The position numbers were made by a program, and so were the translations under genes. DNA of 64,000 nt from Helicobacter saguini (GTDB lineage Bacteria > Campylobacterota > Campylobacteria > Campylobacterales > Helicobacteraceae), in contig NZ_JRMP02000010.1 in NCBI RefSeq assembly GCF_000762875.2, forward strand, positions 1-64,000, read 5' to 3'. The notes beneath the pieces were generated by a model, which made no database searches, was not told the origin of the DNA, and saw only the letters and a program-made list of their open reading frames with translations. Below, one piece after another: positions 17,866 through 26,638 of the stretch; position 1 is the first letter of the stretch; each line of letters starts with the position of its first letter.

Positions 17866-18066
17866 ATGAAAGTGGTAATAAATGGCGTTTTGCAGGAGTT
17901 AGATTCTGGCATTAGCTTGATTGATGCGCTAAAAAAATTAGGAATAGATTCTAAAGTGGTAGCCATCGCCCTAAACTCAAATATCGTAAAAAAGCCTGAA
18001 TGGTCATCTGTGATATTAAAAGAAAACGACACACTCGAACTCTTGCAATTTGTCAGCGGGGGATGA
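17866..18066 (+). CDS. thiS: sulfur carrier protein ThiS
   Basis: 66 residues with the ubiquitin-like pattern of ThiS and the essential C-terminal Gly-Gly (LLQFVSGG), where thiocarboxylate forms for thiazole synthesis in thiamine production. ATG 17866 follows AAGGATTTGGT. No other thiamine gene is present in the window; the next gene, 33 bases on, is an unrelated ABC ATPase. A MoaD-like role is possible in principle, but the length and N-terminal MKVVINGV favour ThiS. Confidence 0.85.
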   Translation: MKVVINGVLQELDSGISLIDALKKLGIDSKVVAIALNSNIVKKPEWSSVILKENDTLELLQFVSGG

Positions 18067-18099
18067 GATTTTTAATTTCAAATCTAAAAAAGGCGAGAA

Positions 18100-18867
18100 A
18101 TGAGCATTATTGAAGTGTCAAACTTGACTACGAATTATGGCGAGAGCATTATCCATGATAATATTAGTTTTAGCGTGGAAAAGGGCGAGATTTTCAGCAT
18201 TTTGGGCGGCTCTGGCAGTGGGAAAACTACCCTTTTGCATACGCTAATTTTCCTGCATAAGCCAAAAAGTGGCACGATTAAGATTTTAGATTCTAACATT
18301 TGGAGTTTGCGAGATTCTAAAAAATATGTTGTAATGCGGAAAATGGGCGTTGTGTTTCAGTTTGGCGCGCTTTTTTCGAGCTTAAATGTGTTACAAAATG
18401 TAACGAGTTTGATGGAGGAATACAGCCATTTCCCGCCAAATCTCTACCCTGAAATCGCGAAATTTTGGCTGCATAATGTCGGTTTGGATTTGAGCGTGTG
18501 CGAAAAAAGCGTAAATGAGCTAAGCGGTGGGATGAAAAAGCGTGTGGCACTCGCGCGCGCCCTTTGCAGTGAGCCTAGCATTTTGTTTTTGGATGAGCCT
18601 ACAAGCGGGCTAGACCCGGCTAGTGCGTGTAAATTCGATGATTTGATTTTGAGTTTGAAGGAGAATTTTGGCGTGACAATTGTGATGATTACGCATGATT
18701 TAGATTCTATAAAGGATGTGACCGACCGCTTTATCCTACTGCAAAATAAAAAAATCGAGTTTAATGGCACGTTAAAGCAATTTGGCATTGAAGCAAGAGA
18801 GGGCTTACACAAAGGCACATTGTTTGACTCCACCCGCGGGAGAAAATACTGGGAAGGTAACTATTAA
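18100..18867 (+). CDS. MlaF-like ABC transporter ATP-binding protein
   Basis: 255 residues with Walker A GGSGSGKTT (about 35-43), Q-loop VVFQFGALFSSL, signature LSGGMKKRVALARAL, Walker B ILFLDEPTSGLDP and H-loop THD. The QFGALFSSL segment and overall fit match the MlaF/Ttg2A group, which works with an MlaE-type permease in phospholipid trafficking between membranes. No permease or MCE protein is encoded next to it here, so its partner must lie elsewhere. The last residues (RKYWEGNY) are family-like. Regulation not visible. Confidence 0.85.
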   Translation: MSIIEVSNLTTNYGESIIHDNISFSVEKGEIFSILGGSGSGKTTLLHTLIFLHKPKSGTIKILDSNIWSLRDSKKYVVMRKMGVVFQFGALFSSLNVLQNVTSLMEEYSHFPPNLYPEIAKFWLHNVGLDLSVCEKSVNELSGGMKKRVALARALCSEPSILFLDEPTSGLDPASACKFDDLILSLKENFGVTIVMITHDLDSIKDVTDRFILLQNKKIEFNGTLKQFGIEAREGLHKGTLFDSTRGRKYWEGNY

Positions 18868-19188
18868 ATATATTAATGCTTATCTTTTAAGGTTGGATTT
18901 TAAACGTTATAGAATCTTTTTTAAAAAATGCTATCATTTTACGCAAAATCATAGAATCTAAACCTAATAGATTCTAATAAAAAGTGGATTTTATAAGTAA
19001 TATTTAATAAAAATTATAGAATCCACCAGAAAAGATTCACTAAAAGTTATAGAATCTATAAAGCAGATTCAATAAAAAATTATAGAATCTAAAAACTAGA
19101 TTTAAGTAAAAATTATAGAATCTAAAAAGCAGATTTAAGTAAAAATCATAGAATCTAAATAAAAAGATTCCACAAAAAAGGCAGCAAA
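18868..19188. other. gene-free spacer rich in TAGAATCT words upstream of flhB
   Basis: About 320 bases with no gene. The right half is a tandem repeat (19034-19165). Around ten TAGAATCT or AGATTCTA-like words occur. No clear promoter for flhB could be picked out. Confidence 0.5.
19034..19165 (+). repeat. four tandem ~33-bp repeats, each containing TAGAATCTA
   Basis: Units begin GATT(T/C)A and carry AAAATTATAGAATCTAAAAA followed by GCA or CTA. Units are 32-34 bp with few differences. The array ends 23 bases before the flhB start. There are no distinct spacers, so it is not a CRISPR. Confidence 0.75.
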
Positions 19189-20310
19189 ATGGCAGATGAA
19201 GAGAAAACCCAAGCCCCCTCGCACCGCAAAATAGAAAAGGCGCGCGAAGAGGGCAGCGTAGCAAAAAGCCCTGATTTAGTCGGTTTCATGGGGCTACTAA
19301 TCGGGCTACTTTTGCTATTTATCATATTTCCATTTTGGGTGAATATTTTCAAAGGGCTGTATGTCGAGTGCATTCGGCTTTTCTCAATGGACTTCGACAT
19401 ACACGCGGTTTTTTTTATTTCTTTTATGGTTTTAAAAGTCGCGGCGGTGTGCGCCCTGCCCTTTTTCCTAGCCCTTATGATAGCCGGCGTCATCGGCAAT
19501 GTAATGCAGTTTGGCTTCCTTTTGAGTTTCAAAATTATCCAGCCAAAAATTGATAAAATTAACCCTATTAAAGGAGCAAAAAATCTATTTTCACTCAAAA
19601 AATTGCTTGATGGATTTATGATTACACTCAAAGTTTTCATCGCATTTTGCGTAGGTTTTTTTATTTTTGTAGGCTTTCTAAACGAAGTCCCAAGCGTGTC
19701 AATTAGCCCACTAGAGCACCAGCTAATCTGGTTTTACAAAAAGGCACTTATCCTAATTGCCGCACTTTTAGCGATATTCTTGGTGATGGGAGTGCTAGAT
19801 TTTCTAATCAAACGATATCAATACATAAAATCGTTAAGAATGAGCAAACAAGAAGTAAAAGATGAGTTCAAACAGCAAGAAGGTAACCAAGAAGTCAAAG
19901 CAAAAATCCGCCAAATAATGATGAAAAATGTGATGAATAAAATGATGAGCAACATCCCCACCGCAAATGTCGTGGTCACAAACCCCACGCATTACGCCGT
20001 TGCCCTACGATTTGACAACGAAAAAGAGAGCGCGCCAGTAGTCGTAGCAAAGGGCTTAGACCACCTAGCCATCCGCATCAAAGGCATCGCGCGCGAAAAC
20101 GAAATCCCCATCATCGAAAACCCCCCGCTAGCACGCGAACTCTACCGCCTTGTGGATGTGGATAGGATGATACCAAGCGAGATGTTTCAAGCCGTCCTAG
20201 AGCTATTTAGACAGGTCGTAGAAATCGAGGCAGCCCGCGGACGAACACCTGAATTTATGAAAAAGATGGAGCAAAATAAGGGGCAAGGTGTGAGTATAAA
20301 AATGCAATAG
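19189..20310 (+). CDS. flhB: flagellar export apparatus protein FlhB
   Basis: 373 residues. It begins MADEEKTQAPSHRKIEKARE, typical of FlhB, has four transmembrane segments between about 30 and 205, and a cytoplasmic C domain with the autocleavage site N265-P-T-H. FlhB gates substrate choice in the flagellar type III secretion system and switches from rod/hook to filament export. AGGCAGCAAA precedes ATG 19189. The upstream region holds TAGAATCT-bearing tandem repeats. Confidence 0.96.
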   Translation: MADEEKTQAPSHRKIEKAREEGSVAKSPDLVGFMGLLIGLLLLFIIFPFWVNIFKGLYVECIRLFSMDFDIHAVFFISFMVLKVAAVCALPFFLALMIAGVIGNVMQFGFLLSFKIIQPKIDKINPIKGAKNLFSLKKLLDGFMITLKVFIAFCVGFFIFVGFLNEVPSVSISPLEHQLIWFYKKALILIAALLAIFLVMGVLDFLIKRYQYIKSLRMSKQEVKDEFKQQEGNQEVKAKIRQIMMKNVMNKMMSNIPTANVVVTNPTHYAVALRFDNEKESAPVVVAKGLDHLAIRIKGIARENEIPIIENPPLARELYRLVDVDRMIPSEMFQAVLELFRQVVEIEAARGRTPEFMKKMEQNKGQGVSIKMQ

Positions 20311-20347
20311 TTTTAATTTAATAAATTTATGATAAAGGACAAAAAAA

Positions 20348-22228
20348 ATGTTTAAAAACACTTATATACAAGAGAGAATGAAAAAGGCGGAGATGTTGCG
20401 TGAGAGTGGGCTAAATCCTTATCGAAATGACGCTAAAGTTAGCCTTAGTAATAAAGAATTTTTGGAAAAATTTGCGTATTTGAAAGATATTCAAAACATA
20501 GAATCTAACACGCAAGATTCTAAAGATTCTGATATGCAAAATAGCACAAAAGATTCTAAGAATACAGAATCTAACCAGCAAAAAGATTCTACGATTCAAA
20601 ATATGGAATCTAAAGGTGCAGATTCTAAGAATAATATAGAATCTAATTCGCAAAATTCTAATTTAGATTCTAAAAAAGTTATAGAATCTAGAATGCAAGA
20701 TTCTAAGAATACAGAATCTAAAACAGAGTTACAAAATATAGAATCTAATCACACAAAAGATTCTAAAAATCATAATATAGAATCTAATTCTAAAGATTCT
20801 AAAAACACAAACCACGAAACGCATAAAAGCCAACAAGATTCTAAGTTACAAAATATAGAATCTAATAGCGATAAAAATTCTAAAGATTCTAATAAACACC
20901 ACGAAAATACGCCGCAAGTTTGGGTCAAAGGACGCGTAAAATTCATTCGCCTTATGGGTAAGGCAAGTTTTATTAAAATCGAGGATAGCACCGCACTTTT
21001 GCAGGTGTATTTTTCCCAAAATGAGCTAGGCGAGCTTTTTAAGATTCTAAAGAAAACGCTTGAAGTAGGCGATATTGTGAATGTCCATGGCTTTCCGTTT
21101 GTGACAAAGACTGGCGAGCTAAGCATTCACGCCCTTGATTTTAAAATTTTGACAAAGGCGATTGTGCCGCTGCCTGAGAAGTTCCACGGGCTGCAGGATA
21201 TTGAGACGCGTTATCGCCAACGCTACCTTGATTTAATCGTCAATAGCGATGTGAAACGCACTTTTATCACGCGTAGCAAAATCGTTTCGCTTGTGCGGCA
21301 GTTTTTCGAGGCGCGCGGCTTCCTAGAGGTTGAGACGCCGATGCTGCATCCTATTCCAGGTGGCGCTAATGCACGTCCGTTTATCACGCATCATAACGCG
21401 CTGGATGTGGAACGATATTTGCGTATAGCCCCCGAGCTATACCTGAAACGCCTTATTGTAGGGGGTTTTGAGGCGGTTTTTGAGATTAATCGTAACTTTA
21501 GAAACGAGGGCATTGACCACAGTCACAACCCTGAGTTTAGCATGATTGAGTTTTACTGGGCGTATCATACTTTTTATGATTTGATTGATTTGACAAGGGA
21601 GCTTTTTGCGTTTTTGCTAGATTCACTAAAGTTAGGGAAAGTGATACCTTTTGATGATAAAAGTATCAATTTTGATAACTTTCAAGTGATGACTTATAAA
21701 GATTCTATAATTAAAATCGGCTGTGTAGAATCTAGCATTGTAGAAAGCAAGGAAAAGTTGGAATGCTTTTTGCGTGAAAATGGGCTAAAGCTGCCAAACG
21801 CCCTAAGCCACGATAAACTGCTAAATGAAGCCTTTGATAATTTTGTGGAAAATAAGCTAATTGACCCAACTTTCATTATTGATTATCCCATTGAGATTAG
21901 TCCGCTGGCGCGCCGAAGCGATGCAGATTCTAAGATTGCGGATAGATTCGAGCTTTTTATCGGTGGGAAGGAAATCGCAAATGGCTTTAGCGAGCTAAAT
22001 GACCCGCTAGACCAGCTGGAGCGATTTAAAGCCCAAGTCGCACAAAAGGACAAGGGGGACGAGGAGGCGCAGTATATGGACGAGGATTATGTGTGGGCGT
22101 TAGCGCATGGAATGCCACCAACTGCGGGTCAGGGCATAGGTATCGACCGCCTTGTAATGCTACTAACCAACAACAAAAGTATAAAAGACGTAATCCTTTT
22201 CCCCGCAATGAAACCACTTGAGTCTTAG
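20348..22228 (+). CDS. lysS: lysyl-tRNA synthetase (class II) with ~140-residue insert
   Basis: 626 residues instead of about 500. The N-terminal helix (1-46) is followed by a disordered insert (about 47-188) composed almost wholly of DSK, ESK and IESN units. The OB-fold anticodon-binding domain starts at [10 protein letters not shown] (about 191). Catalytic motifs are intact: motif 1 near [12 protein letters not shown], motif 2 [20 protein letters not shown] and motif 3 GIGIDRL. The insert lies on the surface before the OB fold, so charging of tRNA-Lys is probably unaffected. ATG 20348 follows AAAGGACA. The stop is the TAG of the 16-bp palindrome at 22226. Confidence 0.96.
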   Translation: MFKNTYIQERMKKAEMLRESGLNPYRNDAKVSLSNKEFLEKFAYLKDIQNIESNTQDSKDSDMQNSTKDSKNTESNQQKDSTIQNMESKGADSKNNIESNSQNSNLDSKKVIESRMQDSKNTESKTELQNIESNHTKDSKNHNIESNSKDSKNTNHETHKSQQDSKLQNIESNSDKNSKDSNKHHENTPQVWVKGRVKFIRLMGKASFIKIEDSTALLQVYFSQNELGELFKILKKTLEVGDIVNVHGFPFVTKTGELSIHALDFKILTKAIVPLPEKFHGLQDIETRYRQRYLDLIVNSDVKRTFITRSKIVSLVRQFFEARGFLEVETPMLHPIPGGANARPFITHHNALDVERYLRIAPELYLKRLIVGGFEAVFEINRNFRNEGIDHSHNPEFSMIEFYWAYHTFYDLIDLTRELFAFLLDSLKLGKVIPFDDKSINFDNFQVMTYKDSIIKIGCVESSIVESKEKLECFLRENGLKLPNALSHDKLLNEAFDNFVENKLIDPTFIIDYPIEISPLARRSDADSKIADRFELFIGGKEIANGFSELNDPLDQLERFKAQVAQKDKGDEEAQYMDEDYVWALAHGMPPTAGQGIGIDRLVMLLTNNKSIKDVILFPAMKPLES

Positions 22229-22241
22229 AATCTAGATTCTA
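22226..22241. terminator. palindrome TAGAATCTAGATTCTA at the end of lysS
   Basis: The first three bases are the lysS stop codon; a TCTTTT run follows the palindrome. It could form a weak stem followed by U-rich RNA. Terminator function is inferred. Confidence 0.5.
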
Positions 22242-22337
22242 TCTTTTAGGGCTTTTTAAGAATCAAACTCAATGTGTTACCTTTCGTTACTTTGGAAAAA
22301 TTTTTGTGATATTTTTTCAAAAAATCTACACAAGATG

Positions 22338-22363
22338 TTTTTTTTTTTTTTTTTTTGTATAAT
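22338..22363 (+). promoter_or_regulatory. T19 tract abutting TATAAT, promoter of the HerA/LHH cassette
   Basis: Nineteen T (22338-22356) are followed by G and TATAAT (22358-22363). The predicted transcript starts near 22370 and has TAAGG about 8 bases before ATG 22392. The tract occupies the spacer between -10 and any -35 box, where length changes alter promoter strength, as known for adhesin genes in H. pylori. Confidence 0.7.
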
Positions 22364-22391
22364 GCTTTTAGTTTGAGACTTAAGGTTTTAT

Positions 22392-25300
22392 ATGAATGAG
22401 CAAAAGAAAATTATACAAAATGATATAACTAATATACGGCTAGATATTACTATGCAGGGCTTTTTGCAGCGACAGGGTTTGGAGAATATGCCACTTACCT
22501 CCTTGCAAAGACAAGATATTGAAAATGTAGAATTTATTAAGATTTCTCATATAGGATATGATAGGCAAAGTGAGATTAATGATATTTTGCTACAAGATAT
22601 TAGCACGCTTCTTAGCAGTGTGGCAAATGCGGGTAAAAGCTTTATTTATATGATTGAAAATACTAGCGATGGGCTAAGCCTTTATCTTGGGATAGAATCT
22701 AATGCAGATTCTAAAGATTCTAATGTAGCGTTTTTGCAAAATCTATTTAATGGAATCTATGCTGGGGGTAAAAGCGAGATTATAGATAAAAAGACGTTTA
22801 AAAATCTAGAATATACAAAAATGATGCTAGGGCTGCCTAGTCTTAAAAAAGATTCTAATAAAGTGTATAAACAAGGCTTAGAGTGGCTCATTTCTCCATT
22901 GCAAAATACGCCCTTTAGAATCTTTGTCGTGGCAAAAAGCTATAGTATAGAATCTATACAAAATATTATTTCAAACTATCAAAATTTAGGGAATGAAATA
23001 CATAAACTAGTAAAGCAAAGCAAGAATCTACAAGAATCAAAAGGTGCAAGTACATCATGGGGTGAATCTAGTGGGACAACAGATTCTAAATCTACATCAG
23101 TGGGTAGTAATCAATCAAATAGTTATACAAGAGGAGAAAGCACATCTCATACTCTTGGTATAAGTGGTGGTATCGGTAAATGTGTGAAAATAGCAAATGT
23201 AAATGCGTCATATTCACGCTCCACAAGCACAAATACTAGCACATCTACCACCACAGGTACATCATACACAGATACAACATCTACAGCTACTAGCCATACT
23301 ACTAATATACAAGAAAGCATTAATACAAATACGACCTATGGCATTACAATCGAAGAAATAAATAAATCCGCAGAATTTTGCGAAAAGCTAATTGACAAAT
23401 ATATACAAAGATTCCAACATGGACTAAATGATGGTATGTGGCAGGTTAGCGTGTATTTACAAGCAGATTCTAAAAGCTTACTAGATAATGTTAGCTATGT
23501 GCTAAAAAGTGTGTGTAGTGGGCAAGAGAGCTTTTATGAAAGCATTAGATTTACCCCTAGCTATAAATCTAGCGAGTTTTTTAAGCAAAATACGATTAAA
23601 TATCAGCTTTTAGAATCTAGTGAAAATAATGTTATTGATAAAAGCCTAAGTGGCATAAGCAGTGCCTTAAACACGCAAGAGTTAGCAATACTAAACGCCC
23701 TGCCAACCATTGATATAAATGGAATCTGCGTATCTAAATATTCGCACTTTGGCTTATCTCAAGGGCTTTTAGAATCTAAAAATGTAGAATCTAACATGCA
23801 AATAGGAAATATCCTAAATCGTAAGCTAAAAACTAATAAAAGATTCTATCTTAGTAATGCTGCGATAAATTCGCATATATTTGTTAGTGGTATCACAGGC
23901 AGTGGGAAGTCTAATAGTATAAAAAAGATTCTATTAGAATCTAGTGTGCCATTTCTAGTGATTGAACCTGCTAAGAGTGAGTATAAAAATTTGATTAGCA
24001 AAATCCCGCATTTGCAAGTATTTCGCCCGGGCGTGATAAATGATTGCTTTAGATTTAATCCATTTATTTTTAGTGGGAAAAATCTTACAAAACATGTGGA
24101 TATGCTAAAGACTACATTTTGCTCTGCTTTCCCTATGTATGGTCCTATGAGTTATATATTAGAAGATGCCCTGCATAGAATCTATGAGGATAAAGGCTGG
24201 AATTTTAATAGTGAATCTAATCCATATTTTACAGAATCTAAAAGTGCTGATAAGACGCGTAAAATGCTGCTTTTCCCTACAATGCTAGACTTAAAAGCAA
24301 AAATAGATTCTATAGTAGAGGAAGCAGGATATGCTGGCGAGCTAGATTCTAACATTAAAGCCGCATTAAAGACTAGAATCAATAATCTAACACTTGGTAT
24401 AAAAGGCAAGATTTTTAACTCACATCACGCGCTAGATTCTAATATCTTATTTGAAAAGCCTAGTATTATAGAGCTAAGTAATATCGCTGATGACGCTGAA
24501 AAAGCCTTTTTAATGGGACTAATACTAGATAGACTTTATGTATATAGAGAAGCTAAGGGAGATTCTAATAACGAGCTAAAACATATCTGCGTTATTGAAG
24601 AGGCTCATAGACTTTTGCCAAATATTTCGCTAAATGTTAGTAGCGAAGAGGCTAATCCGCGTGGGAGGGCGGTAGAATCTTTTGTAAATTTACTAGCAGA
24701 GATTAGAAGCTATGGGCAAGGCTTAATTATCGCTGACCAAATCGCAAGTAAGCTGCACCCTGATGTAATAAAAAATACGAATGTAAAAATACTGCATAGA
24801 ACTATGGATAAAGAAGATAGGGATTTAATCGGTAATGCGATAAATTTGACTCCTGAGCAGATTCTAGACATAGCCGAGCTAAAAAGTGGGGAGGCTATCG
24901 TGCATAATAAAGATGTGCATACTGCCTTTATGGTTAGCATTGATTATATAAATGTGGAAAAGGCGAGTGTTGGCGATTTTAGTGCGTTTAATACTAGATT
25001 TATAGAATCTAATGAATACTTGAAATACGAGCTACCTTTTGAATCTAGATTCTATATTGCTAATTTTGACTTTGGGGTGTTTAGGGAGATTCCACTTGAT
25101 ATATTAAAACGCAGGTGTTTTGATTTTATAGCCTCTACTCTTTTAGATTCTAACTTTAAGAGTGCGTGGGGTAATTTTTGTAGTCTATTAGAAATGATAA
25201 ATATAGAATCTAGTTTAAATATTAGATTCTATCTTTTCTCTTATGCTTTTTTGTCTTTAAGCTTTATTTCAAATATGCAATATTATAAAAATGTAGATTG

Positions 25301-25646
25301 CTATTTAGAAATCTATAAGGCATTTTTATATTTTATAAACGCACTAAATAAAAATGAATATGAGGCTATATCTAAGGCAAAAGATAATTTACAAGTTAGT
25401 TTTGCCCCCGCAAATATCAAAAATATTTTTATGAAAGAAAAAAGGGATGGAAATATAGATTTTACTTTGCTGTTATTAGAATCTTTATGCTTTGAAGATT
25501 CCATAAAAGAAAGTGAAAGTGTGCAAGATGTGGACAATAAGCTATCTCAATATTTGCAAATAAGCCCAACGCATAAAAATTTCAAAGATTTAAAACAAAC
25601 ATTCTTTGATATTACAAAGACTACATTTTATAAGGAGAAAGAATGA
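22392..25646 (+). CDS. HerA/DUF87-type ATPase with Ser/Thr-rich domain
   Basis: 1084 residues. Residues 1-210 are a mixed alpha/beta region of no recognised family. Residues 215-310 are a striking Ser/Thr/Gly-rich segment (TSTNTSTSTTTGTSYTDTTS). The ATPase domain of the HerA-FtsK superfamily follows, with Walker A GITGSGKS (500-507) and Walker B HICVIEEAH (731-739). LLAEIRSYGQGLIIADQ (768-784) and LHRTMDKEDRDLI (801-813) are typical of DUF87/HerA proteins. The last ~220 residues are helical. Such ATPases are hexameric DNA or protein pumps. The stop overlaps the start of the LHH nuclease gene (ATGA), implying coupled translation. Possible roles are toxin loading or export, or phage defence. 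Confidence 0.8.
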   Translation: MNEQKKIIQNDITNIRLDITMQGFLQRQGLENMPLTSLQRQDIENVEFIKISHIGYDRQSEINDILLQDISTLLSSVANAGKSFIYMIENTSDGLSLYLGIESNADSKDSNVAFLQNLFNGIYAGGKSEIIDKKTFKNLEYTKMMLGLPSLKKDSNKVYKQGLEWLISPLQNTPFRIFVVAKSYSIESIQNIISNYQNLGNEIHKLVKQSKNLQESKGASTSWGESSGTTDSKSTSVGSNQSNSYTRGESTSHTLGISGGIGKCVKIANVNASYSRSTSTNTSTSTTTGTSYTDTTSTATSHTTNIQESINTNTTYGITIEEINKSAEFCEKLIDKYIQRFQHGLNDGMWQVSVYLQADSKSLLDNVSYVLKSVCSGQESFYESIRFTPSYKSSEFFKQNTIKYQLLESSENNVIDKSLSGISSALNTQELAILNALPTIDINGICVSKYSHFGLSQGLLESKNVESNMQIGNILNRKLKTNKRFYLSNAAINSHIFVSGITGSGKSNSIKKILLESSVPFLVIEPAKSEYKNLISKIPHLQVFRPGVINDCFRFNPFIFSGKNLTKHVDMLKTTFCSAFPMYGPMSYILEDALHRIYEDKGWNFNSESNPYFTESKSADKTRKMLLFPTMLDLKAKIDSIVEEAGYAGELDSNIKAALKTRINNLTLGIKGKIFNSHHALDSNILFEKPSIIELSNIADDAEKAFLMGLILDRLYVYREAKGDSNNELKHICVIEEAHRLLPNISLNVSSEEANPRGRAVESFVNLLAEIRSYGQGLIIADQIASKLHPDVIKNTNVKILHRTMDKEDRDLIGNAINLTPEQILDIAELKSGEAIVHNKDVHTAFMVSIDYINVEKASVGDFSAFNTRFIESNEYLKYELPFESRFYIANFDFGVFREIPLDILKRRCFDFIASTLLDSNFKSAWGNFCSLLEMINIESSLNIRFYLFSYAFLSLSFISNMQYYKNVDCYLEIYKAFLYFINALNKNEYEAISKAKDNLQVSFAPANIKNIFMKEKRDGNIDFTLLLLESLCFEDSIKESESVQDVDNKLSQYLQISPTHKNFKDLKQTFFDITKTTFYKEKE

Positions 25647-26209
25647 ATCCATTAATATCAACGATTGCAAAAGAAGCAGGAAAAGAAATATTGAAAAAAG
25701 CAGGAACTGCAATTATAGAACACGCACCAAAAGAGCTACTTGACAAAGTCAATAAAATCGTAGATGTAGCAAAAGATGTGCTAGAAAAAATCAAAGAAAT
25801 TTCACCCTTTAGTGATAAAATAAATGAGTGGATAAGAAGTCTAGAAGAGGTTCAGTTATACATTAAAGAAGGGTTAAAAGAAAGAGAAGTAAATGATAGA
25901 ATCTGTCTTGTAGATGATAGTATTGACCCTAATTTAAAAGATGGTGTAGGTAGGACAAATTTAGAGCGAATGAAACAAGGTCTTCCACCTTTAGATGAAA
26001 ATGGTAGACCATACAATCTACATCATATAGGGCAAGGAAAAGATTCTCCATTTGCAGAGCTAAAAGAGTCAGTTCACAGAGAAAATGATGGAATCTTGCA
26101 TGATAAAAGTAAGGTTAGTGAAATTGATAGAGTAGAATTTGCAAAGCAAAAAGCGGAACACTGGAAAGCAAGGGCTGCAGAGATAGAAGCTCAAATGGCT
26201 AAAAATTAA
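25643..26209 (+). CDS. LHH-family nuclease toxin (HNH/Endo VII fold)
   Basis: 188 residues. The N-terminal ~80 residues are amphipathic helices (AKEAGKEILKKAGTAIIEHA). The C-terminal domain has the layout of the LHH nuclease family: TNLERMKQGLPPLDENGRP, then NLHHIGQG with the paired histidines, then FAELKESVHRENDGILH with a third histidine. LHH domains are DNase tips of bacterial polymorphic toxins. There is no signal peptide or classical trafficking domain, so delivery must depend on partners or the protein acts inside the cell. The start overlaps the ATPase stop. A SUKH immunity gene follows after 16 bases, completing a toxin-immunity pair. Confidence 0.82.
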   Translation: MNPLISTIAKEAGKEILKKAGTAIIEHAPKELLDKVNKIVDVAKDVLEKIKEISPFSDKINEWIRSLEEVQLYIKEGLKEREVNDRICLVDDSIDPNLKDGVGRTNLERMKQGLPPLDENGRPYNLHHIGQGKDSPFAELKESVHRENDGILHDKSKVSEIDRVEFAKQKAEHWKARAAEIEAQMAKN

Positions 26210-26225
26210 TAAAAGGAGCAAGAAA

Positions 26226-26636
26226 ATGTATGCTGAAATAAAAAAATTAGGTTTAGAGCTAGAGTGTGGAAAAGGTGCAAGTGATAGCGATATAGAATCT
26301 TTTGAATCTAAATTAGGGCTTAAAGTAGGCGAAGAATATAGGGCGTTTTTAAAAGAGTTTGGGAATTTAAGCGTAGAATATTTGGAATTTTATGGAATCT
26401 GTAAAAGCGAAGATTCTATACCTAGTGCTGTATTTGCCACACTTAATGCTAGAGAAGAGATTAATTTATACAAAGATTTTATCGTGGTAGAAGAAGTTGG
26501 AAATGGCGATTTTTACTGCGTAGATTCTAAAGATAATGTATTTTTATTTAAATACGGCGAATTTGACAATCCGCAGAATCTAAATCTAACATTTAAAGCC
26601 TTTTTATTACAAGAAATAAAGAGTATAAAGGAGTAA
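26226..26636 (+). CDS. SUKH (SMI1/KNR4) immunity protein
   Basis: 136 residues. The pattern GASDSDIESFESKLGLKVGEEY, then FLKEFGNLSVEYLEFYGI, then the acidic strand VVEEVGNGDFYCVDSKDNVF, matches SMI1/KNR4 (SUKH) proteins. These bind and neutralise nuclease toxins in polymorphic toxin loci. Placed directly behind the LHH nuclease gene with AAAAGGAG before ATG 26226, it is the expected immunity protein. The stop is two bases before the dynamin-like gene, so all belong to one operon. Confidence 0.85.
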   Translation: MYAEIKKLGLELECGKGASDSDIESFESKLGLKVGEEYRAFLKEFGNLSVEYLEFYGICKSEDSIPSAVFATLNAREEINLYKDFIVVEEVGNGDFYCVDSKDNVFLFKYGEFDNPQNLNLTFKAFLLQEIKSIKE

Positions 26637-26638
26637 AA

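Noticed and set aside
19034-19165. Possible CRISPR array
   Set aside because: Units are contiguous tandem repeats without variable spacers, and no cas gene is in the window.
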